Assembly (NCBI GenBank): GCA_020086605.1
Contig: JACBWW010000004.1
Coordinates: 31,383,488-31,447,487 of the forward strand
Length of the DNA stretch: 64,000 nucleotides
Source: Lanius collurio
Lineage: Eukaryota; Chordata; Aves; Passeriformes; Laniidae
Reading direction: 5' to 3'
Part shown: one piece after another, positions 50,701 to 62,700 of the stretch
Layout: every line of letters begins with the position of its first letter
Numbering within the stretch: the stretch's first letter is position 1
Made by a program: the position numbers and the translations under genes
The notes under the pieces: model-generated
Seen by the model: the letters and a program-made list of their open reading frames with translations, nothing else
What the model was told of the DNA's origin: nothing
Databases searched by the model: none

Positions 50701-53700
50701 CATGTAACCAGCAGCCGAGTGCAGCTCTTTTCGCAAAGGACTTCAGTGACCACCTGCACCACAGACACCAGCTTTTCTCCTGCTGCAGCATCCAGCAGTT
50801 CCTCCTCCTTTTCTGGGTCAAACCTGTCTAGCCCTTGTGGTGATTTTCCCAGCGTGGTCTCCAGCAGCAGCCCAAGCTTTGGGCACAGCCCTGTGCTCCA
50901 CCACGGTGAGAAGCGGTCATCTCAGAAGGCCAGCCTGGGGAGCTTCCTCACGGCCACACCTGAAGCCCTGCCCATGAGACGAGGCCGGAGGAAAGGCAGC
51001 AGCTCGGTCGGTGCCTCTGGCCGGCAGGTAGCTCGGGATCTGGGGCGTTCCCTTGCTGAAGAAGAGGATGGGAAGAGTGACAGTGGATCATGGAGTGGAG
51101 GGAGAAGGAAGCGAAGCGAAGTGCCTCTTGTTTCTGCCAGATCCCCACCCAGCCAGCTAAACCTAAACAACTTGGAGGAGTTTCCGCCCATGGGTGCTGC
51201 CTCTGGCTGGACAAAGTAAGAGCGAGTCTGCCTCACTGTCTCATTGGGATTGTGCTGCAGGTTGCTGCTCCTTGACCAGCTGTTGTGCATGTCCAGATGC
51301 AGAAGAGATTCTAATACACAATACCTGTGATCAGAACTGCTTTGTTCTGGTCACCATGTAGGGAAGGGAATATTGCCTTGACAGGGAGTCAGGTTTCCTC
51401 TCTGTGGTCTCACCCATGACACCTCTTTAGCCTCTCACTTGTGCTGCTGCCTGCAGCTTGCCAGTGCACAGTCCAGCTGATACAAAGCTGAGCACATCTT
51501 TGTCCTTGCATGCTCTAACAAGTCAGTGCTGTTTTGGCTCTTCACATTTCTCATTTAACAGAATAGCGGTTGGTAAGGAAGAGCAGTCCTGGAAGGCTCT
51601 TCAGCATTACTGATGCTAGCAATAAAGCTTTTGGATTGACCTTCTGTGGCTTCTGGTAGCAGATGTTAGTGTGCAGCTTTGTTTGTGCTGTGTAATTGTG
51701 GACAAAATAGCTGTAGCTGTACTCTCCTTGGTCTGCAGCAAGGCCTGGTCTCCTTGGTGACTTTGGCTAAGTTTTTGGCTGGCTGTTTGTGTTGTGGTTG
51801 CCTCAGTCCTTTTATCTTTCTCTTTTACTCTTTAAAATCCTCATTACCAAATATAAAGCCTTTGTGTCAGCCTGTTTGTTCTGTATGTCAGTCACTGGTC
51901 TCTGAAAGTGGGACTTCCTAGTTGAACGTGCAAAATTCCAGCTGAAAATTATTAAATGTGTGAGTCTGTACAGCAAATCCAAATGCTGGGTCTGGATGAT
52001 GCTCTAGATGGTGCTTTGGCCAAGGGAGATAAGGTGTGTTTCCAGCACAGACATCAAGTCTCTCTTCCTCAATTGCATTAATGCTCCACTAGGAAAAAGA
52101 AGGAGGAAAGAGGCCGTGAGTCTTTGGAAGTCAGTGTTACAGGTGATTTTGAGAACACCTTAGCAGTTAATATGTAGCAACCAGCATTTCCTCAATGCTT
52201 TATGTTTCTGTATCCATTTCCAGGTTTTTTTAGTGGTTTTTGCTACTTTACCAAGCCTCTTCCTGAAGGACAAATGCAAGTATTTTATGCAGGAAGGATG
52301 GGTTTCCCTGAACTTAAAGGATCTAATGTAACTTGGGGGCCTGGACTCTAAGTGATAGACAATGGCAACTTGATTGGTTTTGGTTTTGGTATTTTTTTTT
52401 TTCTCCAGGTCGTGTCAGAAACTAATTCACCAGCAGTTTCTTACTAAAATGGGGCATATCCTGTTCTTTCAAATTAGAAACATTCTGAAGGGTTGGTATT
52501 TGATAATGAATTTTGCTGCAGGGCCAGCAGGCTGTTTTTAGCTCTCTATAGCTCCATGACTTTCTTTTCAGTGACAGAATAAATTGATAACTATAGGTAC
52601 AGTTTAGAAATTCGGTATCCCAACTCCATACCTATTTTGTTTTAGCACTGGGTTCCTCTGGAAGAGTTGCATGCGTACCTGTCTTGAGACCTAATATTTT
52701 GTGTTGTTGTTCAGCTTGATTTTAGTGGAGTCACTTCTCTTTTTTTCAGCAAAAGCAAACCATCGAGGCGAATCAACCCAACTCCTGTGAGTGCGGAGCG
52801 GCCCCTCTCAAAGCCAAAGACTTGCTTCACATCTACACCCGTCAGCCAGTCTCCAGCTGCTCGACTGTCAGCTGGGTCAAGCCTTGAGGCCTTCACTGCT
52901 GTCCAGGAAGGAAACCTCTCATCTGTGATAAGCAGCAGCCTTCAAGAGGAGAGGGAGATGCTAAAGAAAGAACGGTAGAGTCTGAGCAGAGGGGTGATTC
53001 TTAATTCCTTTATGTCCTGGTTCCGGGTCAGAACAGGGTTAATTTTTGCAGTAGCCAGGAGGGGGCATGGCCAGGACTCAGTGGTTATTTCACACCACCT
53101 CACCTCATTTTTTGAGGATGTGGGAGGACTCTTTCAGGTTGCCTGAGAGTGGCAGAGGGAGTGGTCAGGTATTCTCTGTTTTCAAGGGTTTCCTGTGAAT
53201 CATTTGCTTCTTTCTTGTACTCTCTGATTTGTATTGTTGCTGTTACTGCTCCCTTTCTTATCTCATTGCTGTTTTCAGTAAGTAGTTCTTATATCAACCT
53301 GTGATCTTTACTTTTTGTGCCTCCAGTGCTCCTCTCCAGCTTGCCCCAAAGCAGAGGGAGAGAGAAGAGATGGAGTAGTTTGGAGGGTTTCAGTGGGAGC
53401 ACTAAATTGGAGAGTACCATTCCTAAACCATGGCGCTTTCCCTTAAGGTGGTATCCATACCAAAGTGGAAATGACAAAAGAGTATCCAAAACAGATATTG
53501 GTGACGTTAAACTATAATTTGCCTAAAGCCAAGTGTGTCTGTGGTATCAGACTAGGATGTTAATGCATCATGTTTGTAATTTTAGAGGTGTGCTGACTCT
53601 GGAACAATGGCCCTCACTTCAAAAGTGTCATCAGTCCTCACTGCTTTGATGAGATTTCCTCTTCATGGGCTTGTATGTGTGGCTATCCTCCTGTGCATCT

Positions 53701-56700
53701 CTCCTTAGATTGCACAGGTGAAGCAATTGGGTGTAGACTGTGTTTGAAGATTGCAGCAAGACACATTGGTTTGGAGAAAATGAGTTAATGATGCAAATGT
53801 GTGGAAAGTGTTCATGGTTTTGCAAGGTAGGTAGAGTAACAGAAGCTTGCAGTCAGAGAAAACTGGACATGGGCACTTGAGATTCGATTTTAAAGGTTAC
53901 TACTGCAGTTGTCTGTTGAAAATTGCTGTCAGATGAGGTGAATTCTAGCTTCTAATTTTGTTCAGTTAGGGAACATGGAACACAGACACAGATGGTGTTT
54001 ACATTGTTTGTAAAATGGTGTCACTGTTAGGCTGTGAAGATTGATACTTAGAAATAAACCAAAGTGCAGTAGTAGAGAAACTGTTGTTTATAATTGCTGA
54101 CAGAACTATTTTTGTTCTTTTGTAAGTTTTGTTTCTGGGGAAACTTCTCAGGACACATGGATGTAATTCTTTTCCTGCTAAGATTTGCAGCTCACTTCAG
54201 TGGGACCAGAACTAGCTGAAACTCATCCAGCAGAGTATAATGAATTACTTTTTGTACTGAACCTGCGCCAGAACTGCTCAGGACTCAAACCTACCACTCT
54301 GCACTTAAGTCTAGCACCTATTCCAGTCTAAATTCTACCTGAAATGTCCCAATAATCTGTATCAACTGAAGTCAGTGAAATAGCAGTATGTGGTGGGCTG
54401 GGTCTTGTCCGTGAAGTGATATTCTCATCTGACCCATCCTACTTGAAACCTGGGAGTTGCTGTTGTGTCCTCAGTAGTGGTGGTGAAGTGAGTTACAGAA
54501 GTAACACAGCCTTCAGCCGGCTGGGTCCCTTTGAGCAAGGGCAAAAGGTGAATTTCATCCTGAGATGGATGACAGCCCTGAGGCAGAAGTGAAGCAGATC
54601 CTAACTGCATTATTGGAACCTTACCTTGGTGGGCTCACAAAGTACTTAATGAATAATTTTCTTCAGTTCTATCAGTTGGTTGATTATGTTCATTGCAAGG
54701 AAGCTGTTGGCAATCTATTTCCATTTTGGGACCAATTGTTCTTCATCACAGCAGTTGCACTAGAAATAGGCCAATAGAAAAAGTTCTTTCCTCCAGGTAG
54801 AAATTTTTCTGACTTCCCCAGAGCCCTTCAAGTGACTTAAAGATTTTGAGACAGTGTGGTAAGATGTAGTGTGATGTTCCAAGTGTAAATGTTCCATTGG
54901 AATCTTTGACAGTCATTTGATATTGCTGGTACTGGCTTCTGTCCTGTTTCTCGCATGTCTTATGTATGCTGCTCTGGTGTTGCATTTTGGATGACCTCTC
55001 TAGGTATAGTTTTGTATGAGATCTGTTACTTAACTGAGTGATCATTGTTGATTTGGAATCCAGCAACCAAAGTAGTTTGTTCCTTCAGTTGTTTAACTTG
55101 CCAATATGGGATTTCATCAGCTGTTGCATTGCCTTTCCACTTAGTGATGTTGGATCTTCTCAGAGTGTTGTTAACTTACATCTATATCCAAAGGTATGGA
55201 TGTGAACTTTATTTTCATAGATCTTTAAAAATGTCTAGCTGTCAGAAAATGTACATGCAAAAAAAATTTTTAGGACCTGGTCTCTAACATATTCCCTGTC
55301 CTCAACAAGTACAAGTTCAGATGAGAAGCAATAACATAGATTAGTTGGTTAATTTGGTCACAGTGCTACACTGTTTTAACAGGTTGGAATTTGAATGGGA
55401 TTCTTTAGTCTTTTGGTTACTAATCTGAAGATCTATTCTCACTAAGAGAAAGATGACTCAAATTACTGTCATGCTCAAAGCTGCTTTGGACAGTGAAAAT
55501 GGCATGGTTTAGTTATTGCAGGATTTCCTTCATGCTACACTGGTAGAAAAGACCTCTTCTGGCTGCATGGCTGCTGTAGCTCATCCTCAGCCACATGGTT
55601 ATGTTGCTGCTCTTGAATTTCAGATGCAAATTGCTGCACCAGGCATCTTCTCCTGCAGGGATATCTTTTGATCCTGGTACTCCAACTAAGCCTAGCTACA
55701 CTCGCAGTGCTAGCCTTCCTGCTGAAAGCCATCTGGTGACCTGTGCAAATCCTGCTAAGGTTTCCTGCAAGAAACAGTTGGAGTGTCTGGCACAGCTCTA
55801 TTCATCGTGCATAGCAGGTGAGGACACAGAAGATGTGAGACTGACCTTTCTTTGAGCTTTGAACTTGTGTGTGGGTTGTGAGAGGGAGAGGGATGGGAAG
55901 TAGAAGTTGTGGGATAGTTACAGTGTACAAATAAATCACATCTGTAAAAATAAACTAAGCCAACACAGTTAAAATAAATGAATACTTGGTAAAAGTTTAG
56001 GGAAGGAGGTGAGCCTGATGCAGTACTCTGAGCTACAGCAGACTGAAGTTGTATGTCCTGTTGGAAACCAGGCTATTTCCTAACATATCTTTCCTGTGCT
56101 GATCTACACTGATTGTGGGGAGGGAGTTCTTTTCTGACTACCACAGAACAGGAATCTTTTTACCTTTGTGTATTAAAGTAGGACAATATTAAACAATCCA
56201 CCTTTGACATCTCATTTACTCTCTTCCAGAAAACCTGGTACCAAATATTTTTCTGGAACTGTTTTTTGTTCTGCAACTGTTGACATCTAAAGGCACTTCT
56301 ACTGCAGAAGATGGGGATAGTGACCCTGAAATCAGTGAAAGAAATAGAGGTAAGCAGTAGTAATGAAGAGAAAGAATGTTGCTTCCATAGAATGAGAGCT
56401 TGGACAGTTATTCTTAAATTACATAAAAACGCCTTATTACCACTGTGGGACTCGTGTGAGATGCTGACTAAAGTCCTGCATGTATGGGAAGTGGTTCCAC
56501 AGTATGATAGAGCTTCCATAGTATATTAGATACTGTTTGAATAGAGTTTTCTGCTATTGTGTGAGATTTGCTGTAGTTATTTCCCAACACTGACTTTTGG
56601 AGAGAAGGACATATGTGCTTGAATTACTTCTCCATTGATCCTGCAATTTAAATGTGCTGTTGGCCTACAATATGTTTCTTAAGCTTCAGGCTGGGATCTC

Positions 56701-59700
56701 AATGCACAGAATCCAGTCATATTTTTGCATTTGGGTTTAGGCAAATTCAGCCTTAAGCTTGATGCAATTAGTACTTTGCTATGGATTACAACCAAAAGGG
56801 TGGTTTTAGGATGAGACCCACCACACCTTCCCCCACCCCACATGCCTCAATTTGATTGACTTTTTTGTTCTGCTGCTCATTGATTCTTAGGGCTGAGATT
56901 AGGAACATGAAATCCTCAGCTATGGGAACACCCTTTTATGATTGTTTGTGGTTGGTCTACTTTTTTTGTCCTGTATCTGCTTACCGTTGTTCAGAACACT
57001 GAGAAAGAATCTTTTCTTTCCCATACAGCATTCAGCAATTCAATTGCCTTTAGTATAAGAAGAATAGGGAATGGGAACTTCTGAAAATTGAATAGGAATC
57101 TGGGAGATTATTTTTGGATATGTCAGTTCCTACTTTCCTTATAAGCTAATTGTTGGTTCTTTAGTTTATAAATGGTGATAAGTACTGTTGTCTCATGTTT
57201 CTTTTTTCCCCTTAGATGTGTCAGGGAGGCAGCATTTCGAAAGTGTGCACAACTGTGTTTATTTTGCTGTTCGAGTCTTGGATTATCAATATGAGTGAGT
57301 TGAATTCTTTTTTCATCTGCTTGTGTCTGCAATTGTTTGTGGGGTTAAGCAAGTGTGCTTAGGTTTTAGAACTTTTGTTACAGGCACAGAGTTGTTAATT
57401 TTCCTTCAAAACATACAACCTAACTTGGATTTGGATGTCTGTGGTTTTCCTTGCACTGATCGGTCCACTGAACTTTGTTGTAGTTGTGCAACAGTAGGAA
57501 AGCCATGTGATGAGAATGGTAACAAATACAGATACCAGTAGGATTTCATGCTGGTTACATGTGGTTTAGAACTCTTTACTTGGCAGCCTCATAAAACGTA
57601 AGCATAAGCATTTCTTTAGATCTGATCTTGTGTTGTTTATGTCTGTATGTCTGTCTGAGTTTTATCCCTGTTATCTTGGCAGAATTATCTCCCATTTAGA
57701 AAAGGGGATGCTGAAGCTTTTGGCTGAAAATGAACGGATTGCATCTTTTTCTCCCACCTTGCACAAGAGGCTCAGGCAGGCTTATGAAAGCAGCACAGCC
57801 AAGGTAAAAATTAGCAGACCCCAAGTGAAATTGCTTCAAGCCTTTGTGCTGTTGTTCTTTTATTTGCAATGGTGTTGATGTTAAATCTCATTCCTTCTAC
57901 TTCACCTTGTTGTGTTGTCTCTAGAAACTGTCTAAAATCTACTTTTTTTCCTTGTCAGTGGGTGAGTGAGTTGCTGGGTCCAGTGATTGTTAACTGTGAA
58001 TCACTGCTGGCTAGCCTTGCTTTGTGCTCCAGGCCCTGACCTCAGCCAGAGACTTTGACAGGGTCAAGTTTTGCTTTTAAAATTCTCACCTAATAAACAT
58101 GCATCCCAGGAGAATGGTTGGCTAGGTGGAGTATTGGAAGGTAGTTTCAAAGATGAGGATTTCTTTCATAGATATGCACTCCTTTTAGGCAAATGACATT
58201 TCAGAGGAGACAATCCAGACTGGGAAAAATGCTTCCCTTGTGTGATCCACCTGGGTTAGGGAAATAAAGCTGAATGGTAGGGATGTATTTTGTATCTCAT
58301 TTCCTCCATCTTTTAAAAATGGAAATTACTCTTGGCAAAGAAAGGGCAATGTACTGAGACTGGGACATGGCAGTAGCTGAGCTTTGAAGTTGTTAAAGTT
58401 GTAAATAAAGGCTTTGCTACTTGAAGCACAGGCTTTTTAGTTGGAGAAAGAGTAAGGTAAAAGAAATTGCCAGACAGGGTCCTGAATTTTCTCAAGCCCT
58501 ATATTGAAGGTACACTTTGACTATTTGTGAATCTTTCCACACTGTATCAATTCTGGTTGCAAGCTGTTCAGTAGAGTTGAGGAGACCAGATATTTTCTCT
58601 CCCAGTGTTGATTGGTGCTGCCTCTGTAGCCTAGTGCAGATTGTGAAACTGTTGGTGTTTGGTAGTAGTTAGCAATTAGGAAGTAGTGTCTGAACAACTC
58701 GGCTAGTGATACTTTGTTTCCTCATCGTGCCTTTTCCCTGCTTTTTTCTGGGTCTCAGACTGTTAAGAGACTTACATTAGTTTAATGGCTGCCTTTATGT
58801 TTTTAACAGGTGTCTCTCCTGCTGCCATGCTCTGTACAGTCTGTTTCTTTTCAGCCAGAAACTGATAATCGCTCTAACTTTCCCAGTGACAGAGCATTTC
58901 ACATATTTAAGAAACAAAGGTAAGTTTCTTCTACTGTTCCTGGATGCTCACAGGGTATAACCTTTGCATGATTGTGAAAAAAGGATATTAAGAATGTGCC
59001 ATGTATGCTACGAGAAAAACTTGAAATTTTTACTCTAATTAAATGAAAAAAAGTCTTTGTCCATATTGACTGCAGGAGCTAAATGGTTAATGTCTTTAGA
59101 GAAGAACAGCCTAATTCTTCAGGAGTTATTGAGACTTATGATAATGCCAGTACAGTGTGTCACCCTACTGGATTGCTTCTGCATATAAATCTGGTATGCT
59201 TCTATTCTTCATGCCACCTCCCTTCATGCTTGCAGCAACAGGGTGAGGGCAGAATGATGAATTGTCTTGGTGCTTTTCTTTTTCTCATAGGTATTACTTC
59301 ATGTGGCTTATTCTTTCCTGCCTCTCAGCCTTCACTATGCCTGTCTGGCAATGGCTGTTTTGGTCATTCCATCATAGATTGGGCATAACAAGCTTAAGCA
59401 CTTGCTGTCAAAGACATGGAAAATGGAAACTCACTGAAGTACTGCTAACATTTATGAGTTTTTCAAAGATATCTGAATGCTTAGAGGCTGGAGTTATTTA
59501 ATCTGAGGTAGATTCTTGCTGGGGAACTTTGGAGCAATTGAATATTCAGTTGTTGCTTCAAATTTTGAAGAGTGGGTATTTATTCCCTTAAATATCTTGA
59601 TTCACAGGGATATATTTTATGAGCTTCTGCGTGAATGGGAGGATAACCATGAGAAAACTGGCTGGGACTTTGAAAGAGTTCTGGGCAACAAGATCAGGTA

Positions 59701-62700
59701 GGAGTCTTATGCAACTCCAGCTGGCTCTTTAATGTAGCTGAATTGCTGGTGCAGCATACTGCACTTGGCATCCTTAGTTCCATATTCTGCCTGGTCTTCT
59801 GCACTAATCTGTAGGGGGCTGTGTGCTGCTTGGAAGAGACTGCCCATGTCCACTTGCTTCTGAATTTAAAAACATGAACTGTTACCTTAAAGAAACAAGC
59901 CATAAGTGGCAAGGGCCTAATTTGATCAGTCTTGGTGTTGCTCTTTCCCTTTCATAACCACAGAAAGAGCTGCTCCCAAAACCAGTGTGTTCTGGCCTGA
60001 ACATTGTTATTGCATACACTTGAGTGTGCATGTCATGTTTCCCATGTCTGACTCCTCTTAAGTGAGGAGAAGTGTGTTATGTGTTCAGAAGCTATTAGCT
60101 CTTTTATTTCAGGGGCGTCTAGTGCATTGGCTCTGAAAACAAGACAACTGTGTCTCTTTCTGTGGAAAGCAGACTTTTTAATTCACTTAGTGCTTTATCA
60201 AAATGCAGTATACATAAAGAAACTATTATAGTGTTGAAAGCAGTTGCCTTGTGGGTTTCTGTGTTAGTCTCAACCACCAGCCTACTCAAGTTACGTGTAC
60301 GTAGGTGGCTTTTCACCACGAGAGCAAAACAAGGCTGAGGCTTAAACTGAGACATTTTCATTCTCTTGGAGCGTCAGAAGTGCACTATTGCTGTTTGCTT
60401 ACTTCCGTATTTGTGAACTCTCAGCTCACTGTTCTGGATAGGGAGGAGTGGAAGCTGCATGAGTTTATTCTTTTTTTTTCTAAATAACAGCATTATTGCA
60501 GGAAAGGAAGAGATTCTTTTTATCTCTAGAGCTGTGTTTACTCTGCAGGTGCTCAGGGAGAATTTTTGTTTCCCTGTCAGCAGCAGGTGAGACTCAGTGC
60601 TTGGGAAACTGGGTTATAAAGATACTGCTTTTTTTCAATGGCCTTTGGAGATTGCTTTCTTAAAAGTAGTTATTTTATACTTTTGGTATAGTTTGAGGTT
60701 AGAACACTGCTTTTTGTACCACAAAGTTCCAGTCAGAATTTTGTAATGTTTTCCTTCATAGGGCCATGATGGCTCACCTATCTGCAACCTGCAACCACAG
60801 CCGTTTTGCCAGGCTCTTTCAGAAACAGCTTATCCAGGTAAATGACTTGTGTTGTTTAATGACTGTATACATCAAAGCTGATTTGATCCTTCCTTGGCCT
60901 GAGAAAAGTCTTGTAAGCTTTCCTGTTGAAACTTTTTTTGGGAGACACAAGTTTTCAGGATGGGAATTTCTTTCCTTCTTCAGAAATAATCAGTCATAAA
61001 TGACTGATGAGCTCTGTTTAAATCAGGAATAAGGCACACTGAGCACATCGTAAGCTGTAAGCATTCATTCTTCATGGCTATTTTCTTTAACCTTCTAAAT
61101 TTAGTACAGCTATAGTTTCTGGAAATTTTAAGGATGTATTTTGAAATTTGTCAGATGTAGAGGTTCCCAGTTATGTTTGTTAGCAGCATGAGTGCAAAAT
61201 ATCTCTGGTCCTTCTGTGTAACACTGCAACAGGCTGGTTTTGGTACAGTGTTGCTGTTGTAACTTAAGGGCCTTTTTTTAGCAAATTTCAAGCATCATTT
61301 GACTTCATATCTGACTAAAGAAATGAAGGAGAAATTGCTTCTGAATGAAGTATAGATATTCACTGTACTCTCTGTAGATGCTTGGCTTATTGGTGGGTTC
61401 CTTTTGGAGAGCAGAATACACACAAAACCTCATCTGGAGTATTAGCCCACACACATTGCTAGGAAGTTGCAAGCTGTTGGAATGTGGTAAATTCCTCTAG
61501 TGTCAAGTCTGGGTTTGCATCAGTGTCCTGTCTGACTGTATAAGTGTGTTCATGGAAACTGTGGGAAAGAGGTAAGATGAACTTCATTACATCAATAGGA
61601 TTTAATTAGTCCTAGGTGCTGTATTTCTCCTTTATATCTGTGCCTTCTTAATGAAGCTGCAGGGTAGCCAAAGATCTAAACTGATAACTGGGTGTCTGAA
61701 TGGAAGGTGATTTGCTGAGTCCTGTGTATATCATGATACTCTTGCAGAAATGAACTGAGACTGAGGACTTTTGTCAAAGGTAATTTAAAGGTAGAGAAGT
61801 GTAACAAGATGTTCCTTTGTGGAGACAAGGATGCTCTGCTTGGAATAAATGGTACTTGTTCACTTGATAGACATTCTTAAATGTTGCTTTTTATTATGAT
61901 CTCTCTTATTAAAAATATAATTTTTTAGATGTATGCAGTCAACTTTTCCCATTGCTCAGCATTTGCTGTATTATGTCTGGAGTGCTGTGTCCAGTCTTGG
62001 GCTCACCAGTACAAGGAAAGAAACATAGAGCAAGTCTAGTGCAGGGCCACATAAATGATTAAGGGACCAGAGCATTTTTTGTATGAGAAGAAGCTGAGAG
62101 CTGGGAGTATTCAGCATGGAGGAGAGAAGGTGCCAGATTGTCTTAGCACTGTGTTACCTGCTGGGAGGGAATGAAGAAGAGGGAGCCAGATTTTTCTCAG
62201 CAGTGTTCACTGACAGGTCAGGAGGTTGACCCTGACTGAATGAGAGGGTTGGATTAGATGATCCAAGAGGCCCCTTCTAAACAGTTCTGCAGTTCTGTAA
62301 TTCTTTGAGTCTTGGGTTGTATCTGTTTGTTGGAGGCAGTGGGGCATTAATTTTAAAATTTTATTTAACTCTTTGTAAGTTCCAGGAAAACTTGCTGTGG
62401 GAATGTGTAGTGCAGTATCATGGGCCTTGGAGACTGAGCTAAAGATGCTACTGAGTGGTTCATGAAGATCATGAGAGTGATAGCTATTGTCTCCACACAT
62501 CCACATGTACCTGCTAGATATGCCCTAGTTAGATGTGTAGGATAGGAATTCTGTCTCACAAAACCTCTAGGCTGCTGTGGCCGAGGTGAGTAGCATGTTG
62601 TGGCATGGGGAAGAGTTGTTCTGTATGTGGGCACCGGGAAAGATCGTGCTTGGAGTACTCCAAAAACAGTCTTGTGAGGAAGGGATAATATGTTGGATGA

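Noticed and set aside
54565..54777. 70-codon open frame in CDAN1 intron 3
   Set aside because: It looks superficially protein-like, but I recognise no family, and no flanking splice or promoter signals support it.
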